NCBI RefSeq assembly: GCF_020379485.1
Contig: NC_063448.1
Coordinates: forward strand, 14,345,726 to 14,409,725
Direction: 5' to 3'
DNA: 64,000 bases
DNA from: Brassica napus
Taxonomy: Eukaryota; Streptophyta; Magnoliopsida; Brassicales; Brassicaceae
Shown here: one piece after another, positions 48,896-61,390 of the stretch
Numbering within the stretch: position 1 is the stretch's first letter
Layout: every line of letters starts with the position of its first letter
Notes under the pieces: model-generated
Database searches by the model: none
What the model was told of the DNA's origin: nothing
The model's input: only the letters and a program-made list of their open reading frames with translations
Position numbers and translations under genes: made by a program

Positions 48896-48966
48896 TTAAA
48901 GAAACTCAAATAACAAGTGTCAACTATTAACTTAGACTATTTTATAACTAAAACTTTGATAAATTA

Positions 48967-50540
48967 TTTTTTTTTGACAGAGGTTCTCTTACCACCGCAA
49001 ATGCTATTAGGATTTTACATCAAAAGGTTAAAAAGACAAATACTAATATATTTTTTAAACACTATTTTCATTATGATTAACAAACACAAGATACATTGAC
49101 TGGCGATTACCACTAATCCCGGTAAGAACAGTCCGACGAACCAAACAAAAGGTACCCGGAAACAACAACCTACACATGGGAAACAATGATCAACAGAAAG
49201 ATAAACCGATCTTTAATTTTACCGACCTAAACTAGAATAAGGAATGGCCAGATCAAAAGAAACAAAAAAAAAAAACAACAAAACAATGCATGTTGACTAC
49301 ATCAGAGCTCCTTTGAATGAAGATAAGGCGAGGACTCCATACTTGGAAGATACCTCCGGCTTGCGTCTCCTCGTATAAAGAATAGCACATGCAATATAGA
49401 GACCAAAGCTTCATACATCAGGAGACAGAACAATTAAGTTCACAAGTCATCGACCGGAATGACAGAGACGGAGAAGAGACAACTCGAAACGCCATGGGAA
49501 GCTTTAGGTCGGGGACTTATTATCCGAGATACGGATTCGATCCGAGATCCGCTCCGGATCCGCTCCGAAAATAGGATATCCGGGGTGTCCGGATCCGAAT
49601 CCGGATAGTAAAATCTTGGATCCGTGCAAAACGAATCCGGATCCGTATTTTTAAAATACATTAAATTTTTATATTTTATTAATATTTATATTTGATATAT
49701 TAATATTTATACATGAATTAATCTTATAATATTATATTTTAGTTTTTACAATATTATAAACATATATAAATATATTTATAAATATTTAATTTATGTATTA
49801 TATTAAAAACAAATTGTATTTTTTGTTAAAAAAATTATTTTTATTTATTTTGACGGATCCGGATCCGGATTCGGATATCCGCGGATAATAGAACATCGAG
49901 ACAGATATCCGAAACCCGGATATCCGGAAACCACGAATCCGGATATTAAATCCACGGATCCGACGGATCCGGCGGATCCGGATACCCTAAATTTCCCGGA
50001 TATACGGATCCGTCCCAGGGCTAGCAAGCTTGACAGAAGATGAGATTTTGATCAAATCTTAAGGATAATGACAAAGAGCGAAACAACTCACAATCAGGTT
50101 CAACCTTTCAACCTTTCTCGATAGATCAAGAAAGTCAAAGATCGAAACCAGTAGTGAGCCAAAGAAAGCTCATAGACGACATGCAACACTAACAAACCAG
50201 CACATGGTTTCTAAGACAAAACCATATCTGGAGGGTAAGGAAGCCCAACCCGGCTACAACTAGCTAGATCAAGCAAAGAAGATCGATTAATACATCATTG
50301 AGATCATCAATGAACTCCTCAATCCCCCGGAAAGACAAAATCAAAGCTTGATTTAGCTACCCAAAGAGAAGAACATGGAGAAAATCAGATGATCTCAGCT
50401 GACAAAAAAGGATACAAAGCCAAAATCAAAGACCCGACTCTGGCTCTAAGGGAGCAACCGGAGTCGGAGAACAAGCTTCAACAATGGAGATTCGAAGAGA
50501 GAAGGAAGAGGTTTTTGATGAAAGAGGAGAGTGGTCTTAT
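48967..50540 (-). mobile_element. LINE-like retroposon fragment (5' limit approximate)
   Basis: A T run at 48967-48975 followed by GACAGAGGTTCTCTTACC is, on the minus strand, GGTAAGAGAACCTCTGTC plus poly(A), like crucifer LINE 3' ends. The minus strand runs as T-rich non-coding sequence to a more G+C-rich 5' part near 50460-50540. No reverse transcriptase and no target copies were found. A hAT-type MITE interrupts it at 49505-50023. Confidence 0.4.
49505..50023. mobile_element. hAT-type MITE rich in GGATCCG
   Basis: It is flanked by 8-bp copies with one mismatch (GGAAGCTT 49497-49504, GCAAGCTT 50024-50031). The ends are TAGGTCGGGGAC on the left and, in reverse complement, TAGCCCTGGGAC on the right. 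Both end regions consist of repeated GGATCCG/ATCCGGAT blocks in inverted arrangement around an AT-rich core (49655-49850). An 8-bp target is the hallmark of hAT elements. It has no coding capacity. Confidence 0.65.
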
Positions 50541-50544
50541 ACTA

Positions 50545-53395
50545 ATATATATTTAGTCAAAAAAATAAATACTAATATATAAAATATTTGGCAAATAGCC
50601 AATTAATTTTATTTTGAAAGTGAATAAACTTAACAAGTAATTCTCCCATCCTCTTGTGGTTACACTTGCCGATCTCATGGCATATGAGCTCTCCGGGTGA
50701 AATGTGGAGTTCACGCTCCTCTACTTGGCCGATAGCCGGAAGAGAAAACACCATTTCTATCACTATTCATAATTCTAAACACTTCTCTCTTTCGCCTTCT
50801 GTCTTCTCTTATCTTCTCCCCGGCGGTGAAACCGTGAAAGCAAGACTCAAGTGTTGGTTTTTTCGTTTCCATCGTATTCCACCTCAACAACATCAACATG
50901 CACGGTGGCCGTCTTTCACGATGACGTCAACCTCCGACTTCTGCAGTGGCCAACAGTTAATATTGTACTCAAGAGAAGATACAACAAGGTGATCAGTAGT
51001 TTCGTTATTATTACTTTTCCTTGGTGTCAGCTCATTCATTTGTTACTTACCTTACTACTAGTTTTGTTATTATCATATACGTTATATGGTCATCAAAGTT
51101 AACAAACCTTCAGTATTTTAGATTGTTGAAATGACACATGTCTCCATGGGCATTTACTTGTTGCCTTCGCATCCTTCCATACGAAGAGAAAGTAAACTTC
51201 TCTAACAAGAACACTATTTGTTCGTTGAGAATATGTTGCGTAATGAAGAAACAGAATAAGCTAAACTATGGGCCTAGTTTTCATATGTGGTAGGCCCAAT
51301 ATATTATGGACTTGAAGCGTATGTTCGAATGAAGGGCACCAAATTCTGCGAATCGTGATGGAATATTCTCAAAAGAAATAAAAAGCCAGAAATAGAAAGG
51401 TTTCGAGGTTTGAACAATAAGTAAAGACTGTAGAAAAATGAAATAGAATGAATAATGGATACAATCTGAAAGGCTTAAAGAGGAGTTAGATGTAGAAATA
51501 GGAATATTCGTCGAGTGGCCGGCAAAAGTTGACACAGAAAAGGAAAGAAATTGCATGCAAGATAGCTTCAACTCTCCTTTATATATAAAAAGATAATTTA
51601 AATCATCTCTATTAATTTTTTTGTATGGGTTTAATTTAAAATCAAACATCACTTTTTGTAATAATTTATTTTTCTGTGGATTTAAATGGATGTAAAATTA
51701 TTTTGCAGTTTCTAGCATTTGTCTATTTAAAACTCCAGACTTGTAACATTTTTAGTTATCAACTAATTAAAATTAAATAAAACAGTTTTTTCTTAATTAT
51801 CAATTTTAAAGCTTGATTGAAGATATATGTTGAGTTTTTAGATTTTAAAAGCTGAAAACTAAACAAGAAAAATTACATATATTTAACATCAATGCAATGC
51901 CAGGGTATGCATCATATTATTTTCACGTATACTACATATTATAGATGAGATATGTATTATATAACCAAAAAAATAGATACAGGCCATGTGAGATTACATG
52001 TGGCTTTGAGGCATTTAGACAAGAAAACAAAATGCAGGGAAAATAAAGCAGCCACCTTGTATCTTCCTTTGCAGATTCGCCCACAACAACACTCACACAT
52101 ATACATACACTACACTATATAACACACGCATCTATACAAGTATCTTTTTTACGATCACACATAAGTTATCTTTGTTTTCCAATCGACAAATGTTTATTTT
52201 AGCAAAAAAATGGTTATTTAGTATAAATTAATTTCTGTTCACCTTTCCAACCTAAGTGGCATTTACCTATTACATATTAACATCATTGGACGTTTATTTA
52301 GAACTGACCAGTGCCTACACAGTCACCAACCACATTCATGAAGATCCTGACAGATATTTTTTTGGACTGATAAGATTATTCTAATGTATAATTCATTTTA
52401 ACACGAAACAGGATGAATACATCGTCGTTTTATTGTCTATTTTTCTATACAATAGTTTTGATAATATACTCTGCAATCTTAGTTAGAATTTTTTTTACAA
52501 TTTCTCGCAATTGCAATGACTGGTTATAGGCGTAGGGTCTTCAAAAACGCTATGCATAAAGGGCCGGTCTCGAGGGGAAGCCATCCAAACCAAGGATTAG
52601 GGCATTCAAAATTAGTGGGGCATATTTAAAAAATAAAAATTATTAGTATATACATAAAAAAAAATCTGTAGATTATTTTGTTAAAATATTATCTATTGGG
52701 CATATTTAGTTGTAATAAGATTTGTCAAACTTTTTAAATATATTAGTAAATTTATATTTTAGATAATAGTTAAAACCTTAATTCTAAAATAGAAACATAA
52801 CAATTGAGACTGATATGGTCGAAAAACTTGACTATAGGAGTTTGATGGATGATTTTGCAGAGAAAAATGCAAGAAAATCTATATTTCAGCAATAAGTGTT
52901 TTTATATCAATGTTTTTTATGAACATATTATGAAATTTAATTTTTAATGAAAATTTAAGTTATTCTTTATACTGTTTTGTGATCTTGATAAAACATGTAT
53001 GAGGGCATAGTTTTAAATTTTGATTGGGACAATATAAAAGGTTGGTCCTGCACTGCATGCATAAGCTCCTTTTTTTTATGGGACAACACATAAGCTCTAA
53101 TTTTAACGAGCCACCTTCGCTCTCAATCTTTTATGAAAACGAAAGGACGAGTAAAAAGACATCAAAAGAAGAAAAAGAAAGACGATCAAAACCACGATCG
53201 TTTCTTTTTATTATTTAGTGTAAACTAGAAAAAAAAAACTAAAAGGAGCAGTGTTTTATTTTAAACATGAAAGGAGGAGAGAACCATGCAAATCCAAGCG
53301 AGGGGAATCGGAGGAGAATAGTTATTAGGCTACGAACAGCTATGAACAACTCCAAGAAGTTAGAACCCTACCTACTTGTTATTGATACCTCTCGA
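50545..53395. other. Intergenic stretch with unsupported small ORFs
   Basis: Minus-strand frames at 50572-50763 (ELHISPGELICHEIG) and 50711-50899 lie in a less AT-rich patch (50640-51000) that may be a worn gene, but I recognise neither. At 52558 a GGGCCGGTCTCGAGGGGAAG piece resembles a hAT terminus without partner. Otherwise it is AT-rich DNA. Confidence 0.35.
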
Positions 53396-53404
53396 TCCTT
53401 GGAT

Positions 53405-54183
53405 GAACAAAACTTAGGCTCACCCTCTGAGGTGAACCTTTAAATTTACTTCTATTTCTAAGATCAATCAAATTGATACGTAGATAATTAATTAAAAAAA
53501 TATTAAATTTATTTTAAAATAACTAAAAAAAAGAAAGCTAATTTTAATGAAGATGGCACCGCTAGCTAAACCGTAAACCCTAAATCTTAGATTCTAGATC
53601 CTAAACCTTAAATCTTAAACCCAAACCCTAAACTCAAATCCTAGACCTTAACCCCAAATTATATACCCTAAACTCAAATTGTATACCATAAACCCAAACT
53701 ATAAACCCTAAACCCATACCATATACCCTAAACCTAAATCGTAGACCCTAAACCAAAACCTTATAGCGTCTAGGTTTAGGGTTTGGGTTTAGGGTTTCGG
53801 GTTTACAGTTTGGGTTTTAAGTCAAAGATTTGGGTTTAGGGTATACAGTTTGGGTTTAGGGTCTAGGATTTGGTTTAGGGTATATGGTTTGGATGTAAGG
53901 TTTACGGTTTGAGTTTAGGGTCTAGGATTTGGGTTTAGAGTATACGGTTTGGGTTTAGGGTCTAGGATTTGGGTTTAGAGTATAGGGTTTGGGTTTAAGA
54001 TTTACGGTTTAGGGTTAAGAATTTAAGATTTCGGGTTTACGGTTTAGCTGGCGGCGTCAGCATTGTTAAAATTAGCATTATTCTTTTTTTAGTTATTTTA
54101 AAATAAATTTAATATTTTTTAATTAATCATCTACGTGGCACTTTGATTGGTCCTAGAAAGATAGGTGAACTTAAGTTTTGTTC
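53405..54183. mobile_element. Foldback element made of telomere-like repeats, second copy
   Basis: Perfect 9-bp target copies TCCTTGGAT (53396-53404 and 54184-54192) flank 779 bp. The ends are GAACAAAACTTAGGCTCACC and, in reverse complement, GAACAAAACTTAAGTTCACC. The outer inverted parts match the element at 48003, and the inner halves are CCCTAAA-like (53570-53760) then TTTAGGG-like (53765-54050). The perfect target copies indicate it is the younger of the two. Confidence 0.85.
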
Positions 54184-54367
54184 TCCTTGGATCGTGAGAG
54201 GTAAGACTACAAAATAGTTTATTTGGTAAAAACAAAAAACAATGTGATGTTCCAACTTTTCTTCCTTTTTAATAAACTTGTTAAGTTTCTTGGATTTCTA
54301 ACTTAAATTTTTTTTTATCATTAATCAACTTAGCTATATAAAAAAAATTCTAACTATATTAAATATT

Positions 54368-55477
54368 ATTTTTTGTTAAATTGTAAATCTGATTATCAAA
54401 ATGAACGTTAAGGTTACAAGATGTTGTTAAACAAGCGGTAAGACCTCTATGCTTGATTACACAGCAAAAAAGTTAAAAAAAACATGTAATCAAATAACAA
54501 TCGAAACTGAAACTGTTCTTCATGGAGGCGAACATGACAACATATACGATACAGTCTTGAAAAGTCGGCTAAAAGATAGAATCAAGATGGACAAGAATGG
54601 AGAGACCCGAAGACCAGAAATCGAGGAACACGACGCTAGTAAGAAGTTGTTTCAATCAGCTGCCTGAACTATTACATTTCTCAGAGAAACAGATAGAAAC
54701 CCGCTCAAAGCCCACCCTCAAAGTCCGGGCTGGGTAAGATATGCACCTAATTCTGGCAAGGACGGGACAACAGAGACCACAAGTGCTTAATAGCGCTCAA
54801 CTCACCCAACCACACTGGTCCTCTCAGCCGGTTAAGGATAAGGGTGCAGCATCACCACCTCTCGGGTCTTACTCCCTCCTCCAGCCGCAAGGTGCGACCC
54901 CATGCTCCGTGAAATCAAAGTATCTCCACAGCCTCACTCAATTAAACCTACAAATCAAACTAGACTCACAAGCAACACCAATCAACACCAAAAGGGGGAC
55001 GAGGAGCTGATTAAAGCATCACTCAATAACAAACCATCTAGCTTGACTCTATGGGAAGGAACTCCATAACGAAGTCTGAGATCCTGGGACCTCTAGCTCA
55101 GCGGACCATACCCAGATTACCTTGGATTGAGATGGCTAGAAGCAAAGTTTGGAGACCACTCCATCGAAGTGACCTAGATGTTGGGAGAGGAGAGACATTC
55201 ACCGATGGAGAGAAACAACAGAGCGTCGACCTAATCGCTAGAGAAGCCAAGACGCTACACGACCATCCCAGAATGGAACTGAAGCCAGAACAACAAAATT
55301 TGCAAAGGACCACCAGCAGAACATATACCCTTCGCCAATGGCTGCCGCAATGGAGAAAAAGATGGACTAGGCGGGATAATCCATCGTGGGCCTTCTCGCA
55401 GAGCCGGAGAGGCAGGGAGGAGATGGAAGTTGAAGACGACGAGCACTAGGTTTTGAGAGAGCGTGTGACTTTACGCT
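54368..55477 (-). mobile_element. Short non-autonomous retroposon
   Basis: The left flank CTATATTAAATATT (54354-54367) and right flank CTAATATTAAATAGTT (55478-55493) share ATATTAAATA. The minus strand starts at the right with a G+C-rich leader and ends at the left in an A-rich tail. Frames on both strands (for example 55051-55449 plus) have no domain I know. Borders are less certain than for its right-hand neighbour. Confidence 0.4.
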
Positions 55478-55493
55478 CTAATATTAAATAGTT

Positions 55494-56927
55494 GTTTTTT
55501 GGCTCAACTTTAACTTTCATTAACCAACAATTGAAATACAAAGGATTTAACCTCGACATAATTCAACCACAAGGACAAGGAGCGATCTAGTATCACCCAG
55601 GAACACTTCATTGGATCTTACGCTACCCAATCGAACATCCTTGTGCCCTTTCGACCACTACGAGAACAAAAACATTACACGACTCAAAATGCTTCGTCTC
55701 TTACACCACTAAATTCTACCACTAATGCAAGATACAAAACTAGTTCTAATAACCTTTTACCTTTCCCGACATGATATTTCACAACTAGATACACAGCAGC
55801 TGGTGCCCGAGGATAAGAGTGTAAATCTTGACCAGCTGCATCTCAGCACCGAGAGGCGCTTAATCTCAGTTAAGAAATTTCTAGAGGTACAGAACATGAC
55901 ACATTGTATCTTGCTGGTGAAATGGAGATCGTCTCAGCGACCACTCGTAACCCGGCTTCCGGGTTTCGCTTGATCAACCAACTACCGAGAAGACGGGTTG
56001 AGGTTTTGGCATCAACCACGATCAAGCTTGAACCTGCCACAGCGAAGAATAGACTAATATGTCACTGCGAATGATTAGCCTCAAAACGTGTGTGCCAAAG
56101 AGAACTCAAACGCTTCCATTGATAAAGTGAAAGGCTTGAGACTCTCCACACCCTGCTTCTGAGAACCAGAGAAGCAACTTCTTCTGCAGGAGGCCATCAC
56201 GTTGTTGTCGAAGCTCCGCTTGTCCAAGTAGAGCACCGTTCTTCCAGGCTCCTAACGAACCATAGACGATCCATCTTGGTTGCGGGAATCCAAGTTACAC
56301 ACACCTCCAAGACCCATCCGATGAACACGCATCCACCATTTGGAATCTGAGCACGCCTCCGAAGTTGGGTTCTTCGGACTCCACTTGAGTAAGAGAAAAA
56401 AGAATGGCCACCAAGGCAAAGATCTCTTCCACTCTCCATAACACTCGCCACCCTTATTCTGGATCTATGAGAAGAAGCCGTATAGCGCTTCCGGCTTCCA
56501 GATCTGCAAGAAAAGAGACAGGAATAGAGTCACGCGCCTCTACCTCGATGTTGGGAGCCGATTCTCAAGGGAAAAATGATTATCAAGCTCATCCAACAGA
56601 CCCTAAAAGCCGACCCGTCTTGAAGCAACTCCTCAGTTGACTCGCCGTCGTTCCAGAAGATCCGTCGTCTTCAAGCCTGGTTTCGCTCCGCCGCGGTCAG
56701 AACAGAAACAGGAGGTTCGAACGTAATCCAAATTCATCGAGCATGTCGCCGATGAGAAAGATGGCTTCAAGAGAGCAAAGTGAGGATGAGAATAGGGAGA
56801 GGGAAAGCCTCCGTCGCCGGGAATGGGCTCCGGCTGTCGGGGAAAGCGCCGCACAAATTAGAGTTTTGCTCGCGAGAGAGGTTTGGGGGAGAGAGGGTTT
56901 TTTTTTTCCACCTGAAAAACTTTATTT
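55494..56927 (-). mobile_element. Short non-autonomous retroposon inserted next to another
   Basis: Sixteen-base target copies with one difference (CTAATATTAAATAGTT 55478-55493, CTGATATTAAATAGTT 56928-56943) flank 1434 bp. On the minus strand the 5' part (56930-56400) is G+C-rich with CTCTCGCGAGC and CCGGAGCCC motifs and the 3' end is ...GAGCCAAAAAAC. There is no endonuclease or reverse transcriptase, so it must rely on other LINEs. Confidence 0.6.
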
Positions 56928-56943
56928 CTGATATTAAATAGTT

Positions 56944-57268
56944 TAATTATAGAATTCTTTTAAGATTCTAATATGGTACATTTGGTGTAAGAAAAAAATA
57001 AATACAAATTTGTTGATATCACGACAAAGCAAGGACGAAGGAGTTTGATACGCAGTTACTGGTTTCTAACAATATTCTTTGCATTTGTTTTACTTTTCTC
57101 GGACGTTACCCTAACTACTAACAGTATTAACTCAGACATCTCCGACCAAGTTTTCTACACCACGTGTTTGAGTTCACGCCAGAACATGACATGACAAACA
57201 TATTTCGGTCAGATTCTACCAAACTTTGCTAACGAAATTTAATATCATCAACTCTCATTTTTTGTCAA
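56944..57268. other. Gene-free stretch
   Basis: About 325 AT-rich bases between two retroelements; nothing supported. Confidence 0.4.
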
Positions 57269-57312
57269 GACTCATTTAATTTTTTTTTTTTTTATAGCAA
57301 ACATTTATAGAC

Positions 57313-60300
57313 TCATGTAGACTCTGTAAACCAAGGTGGTAAATCTGCATCCATGTGCACGACGAAAGACGATTGTTGCCGAGCACTACGTGCCAAGCTA
57401 TCTGCCCTTTTGTTCTCCGTCCTAGGAACATGAACGATTTCTGAGCTGACAAAACTTTGTCGCAGAAGCTTGATATCTTCCAGGTAGCTTTCAAATGCTG
57501 GTCATTCCTCTGGTTCCGAAACCATTTTCACCAGTTGAGAACAATCCGTTGTAAACGTAACCTGAAACTGTCTTAAATTTCGCATACATTCCATTGCCCA
57601 AATTAATGCATCCATCTCCGAATGAAGAGGTGAGAGGGATGCCCTTACATTCTGTGCCCCCAATAAGCTATCAAACCCTGGTAGCGTACTAAGCCATCCT
57701 TGTCCTGAAAATAGATCTTTATCTTTCCAAGAACCGTCCGTGAAGCACCATCTTCCTATAGTCCTTAAATCAGGCCTTACCTGTACTTCTTGTACCAACC
57801 TATGATTATAAATAACATGTGCCTCAGCCCACAGTGTTGATTCAACTTCTGCCAGTCGCAGTGTGTCTCTTGGATCAGTGTCAAGGTTACTGAACACTTT
57901 GTTGTTACGACCCTTCCAAATATACCATAATATCCATGCAAACTGATGATCCTCCATTTTTGGATTAATTCTCCAAAATAGATGGTCCATATTAACAAAA
58001 AGAGAGCCAATTGGAAAGATGTTTGGATTTGATGGAATCTTGGATAGTGCCCACACTTGACGTGCTGTAGGACATTCAAAAAACACATGGTTTATTGATT
58101 CCTCCGGATCCCCGCACCTGGCACAGCAGGTGTCTCCTTGTATCCCTCGTGCTTTTAGATTTTTCGTTACCGCTATACAGCCAGACAACAACTGCCATAA
58201 AAAGTGCTTTAGCTTCGGAGGGCACCTCACCTTCCAACAAAATGCTTTGAGGATATCCACATTAGGGCCATAAAAATCAGGTGGTCTCTCCTTGTCAGGA
58301 TAAATCCTTTCTACCTGATACCCTGATTGTACCGTATATTTTCCATTCTTGGTGAAATGCCATCCATTCCTATCTGCCAACTGATTTCTACTCAACGGTA
58401 TACTCTCAATTATTTTTGCATCTTGTGGATCCACCAAGTTCCTAATTGCCTGTACATTCCATGTGCGGGATTCTGGAATAATGAGAGAATCCACTGTGAG
58501 GTCTGGGTAATTATTATGCAGGTTTTTGTTAGCTGGTCTCGGGCGAGTGGATGGGAGCCAAGGATCATTCCATACTGAAATAGATGACCCTATTCCAACC
58601 CTTTTAATTAGTCCTTTACAAACCAGAGATCTAGCAGAAATAATACTCCTCCAGCCATATGACGGGGAATATGAGCGAATCGGTTCCAGGGGTGAAGAAT
58701 TCCTGTAATACCGTCCTTTGAAAACTCGAGAAAAAAGAGAATTTGGCTTCTCGATCAGCCACCACAACTGCTTCCCAAGCATTGCAGTATTAAAATCAGT
58801 CAAATCCTTAAAACCCAACCCACCATTGTCTTTATGGGCACACACTTTATCCCATGATTTCCAATGCATACCTCTTGTACTGCCTCCTGGACTCCACCAA
58901 AATTGGGCAACTGCACCTGTGAGCTTCTTCACTGTAGCTTTCGGCAACCGGTACACAGACATCACATGGTTTGGCAAAGCCGTAATCACTGATTTAATAA
59001 TCACCTCCTTTCCACCCTTAGTAAAAAATCGAAAGGTACATCCATTAACCCTACTATTCAGCCGTTCTTGTACGAAGCCAAACACTTGTACCTTAGAACC
59101 TCCTAGGCTTTCGGGCAGGCCTAAATAAGATCTCATTCCACCTAAATTCTGAATTCCCAAGATATCCCTTAATTCTTGACGACTATCTTCATCAATCTTA
59201 TGTCCAAATTGAATTGAGGATTTCTGGAAATTAATCTGTTGTCCAGAGACAGTCTCATATTCCTTTAGAATCCTGAGTATAGTTTGACACTCTTCCTTGT
59301 TTGCCTTACAAAAGAACAAACTATCATCTGCGAATAACAAATGAGAGATTGTGGGGCAAGCTCTTGCCACTTTCATACCGGTTAATTGTTTCATCCGCTC
59401 CGCCTTTTTAATATTTGAAATTAACGCCTCCGTACACATGATAAATAAGTAAGGGGATAAAGGATCGCCTTGACGTAATCCCCGCTGGGGAATAATTAGA
59501 CCTCGTGGCTGTCCATTGAGAAGCACCCTATATTGAACCGAAGAGACACACTCTCGCATTAATTTAATCCAATGAGGATCAAAACCCATTTTTTGAAGGA
59601 GAGTCTCAATAAAATTCCACTCTATCCGATCATATGCCTTACTCATATCTGTCTTTATTGCCATGAACTTATTTTGACAGGACTTGTTTGCTCTCAAACC
59701 ATGAAACATTTCCTGCGCGATAAGAATGTTATCCGAAATTAACCTTTCTGCCACAAAAGCCGATTGTGTCTCTGAAATTAGTGTGGGAAGACAACTTTTC
59801 AGCCTTTGACACAAAACCTTTGAAATTATTTTATAGCCCACATTACAAAGACTTATTGGCCTCAGTTCCGTCATCCTTGTCGGTCTCTCTACTTTTGGTA
59901 TCATACAAATATTAGTTATATTCAGATTTGGATCCAAATCACCTGATACCAAAAAATTATTCACCAGTTCGACCACATCCTTTTTAATAATATGCCAGGA
60001 ATGCTGAAAAAAAAAAAGCTGTCATTTCATCCAGACCTGGCGCTTTCTCCGGATGCATCATAAATAAAGCTTGTCTCACTTCTTCCTCCGTTGCTAACCG
60101 CAATAGCCTTTGATTCATCTGAGGAGAAATTGATGGTCCTATCTCCTCCAGGAAACTATCAAACTTCGTAGGATTAGTGGAATTAAATAAACCATCAAAA
60201 TAATCTACATCCACCTTCTCAACACCGTTATCATCTGTGATCCAATTACCCGCATCATCATGGAGGCCCACTATTTTGTTTCGGATCCGCCGTTGCTTTG

Positions 60301-61390
60301 TCAGAGCATGATAAAACTTAGTGTTCAAATCTCCGGATGAGTACCACATATTTCGACTCTTCTGATGCCAATACTCCTCCTCATCCTTGTAGGCCTCCTG
60401 TAATTTCCTGGAAATCTCAATAATATCCTCTTGGGATCTATTATTATCTGTTTGTACATCTTCCAAAGCTTGTTGGAGATTCTGAATTTTTTCCTTCCCA
60501 TAAGGTTGATTGTCTTTCCGCCATGAAGATATTTCATGTCGACAATTATTAATTTTAGTAATAAAATCCCCTGATTGGCCCTCCTGATTTTCTGTCCAAC
60601 CTGACACAATTGATTCCATAAGCCCCTCCTGACCTATCCACCGCTTATAGAACCTGAATTGACCTCTTCTTTTTCTTAATAATTTATCTTCCAGAAAAGC
60701 AATCACCGGTCGATGATCCGATCCCACCATCCTCAAGTATTCTGTATAAGAAAATGGAAAGAGTGTATGTCATTCCTCATTAGCCAAAGCTTTATCCAGT
60801 CGACATCTAACCGTTACAGCTCCTTTTCCTTTACCTCTCCGTCCCTGCCATGACATTTTATTACCACGAGCCGGAAATTCTAATAGTCCACTATTCCTTA
60901 CCATATTGTTGAAAGGAATAAAGGACGTCGCACATCTTAGAGATCCCCCATCTTTTTCGTGATTCCCGGTAATTTCGTTTAGATCTCCTATAATAAACCA
61001 GGGCTCCGATCGAGCTAAACCATATCGGGTTAACCTTTCCCATACATGTTCTCTTAAACTTTGATCCGGCTCTCCATATACAAAAGTAAGGAATACTTGT
61101 TTCCCTTTGGCCACCGCCTCGACATCTATCATTCTATTGCTAGAATATAATATTTTAACTTGGTATTCATTATTATAAAAAGGGGCTAAACCGCCACTTC
61201 TCCCAATTGGATCTACCGTAATAAGACTATCATAACCAAAATGCGATTGAAACCCTTGTACGAATCCAAACTCTTGTTTCGTTTCTGATAAAAACAAAAA
61301 GTCTGGTTTATGTTTATGCCATGTTTCCCTAAGATAATTTATTGTCCAATGACTTCCAAGACCTCTGCAATTCCAACTTAATATTTTCAT
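57313..61390 (-). pseudogene. LINE ORF2: endonuclease, reverse transcriptase and RNase H, three lesions
   Basis: The frame opens MKILSWNCRGLGS (61390). The APE-type endonuclease has SWNCRG, SETKQ, GDLNE and, after the first stop, SDHRP. The reverse transcriptase has TDMSKAYDRIEW, GLRQGDPLSPYLF and the catalytic FADD. A zf-RVT region follows (FLWQLLSGC; CARCGDPEESINHVFFECP), then an RNase H domain with TDGSW, SEMDAL and TDCSQL. Lesions: TGA at 60770-60772 and TGA at 57502-57504, both at positions where the flanking frame suggests Trp, and a one-base shift in a run of T (about 60003-60013). The frame would end at 57313-57315, about 1359 codons, the usual length. The enzyme nicks target DNA and primes cDNA synthesis there. 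Confidence 0.92.

Noticed and set aside
50572..50899. Two minus-strand ORFs of about 60 codons
   Set aside because: They overlap in different frames, have no recognisable domain and no supporting splice or promoter signals beyond chance.
52555..52625. hAT terminus (GGGCCGGTCTCGAGG)
   Set aside because: No partner terminus and no 8-bp target copy within several kb.
53025..53218. Plus-strand Lys/Ser-rich ORF of 64 codons
   Set aside because: A chance frame in A-rich DNA with no homology, start context or neighbours to support it.
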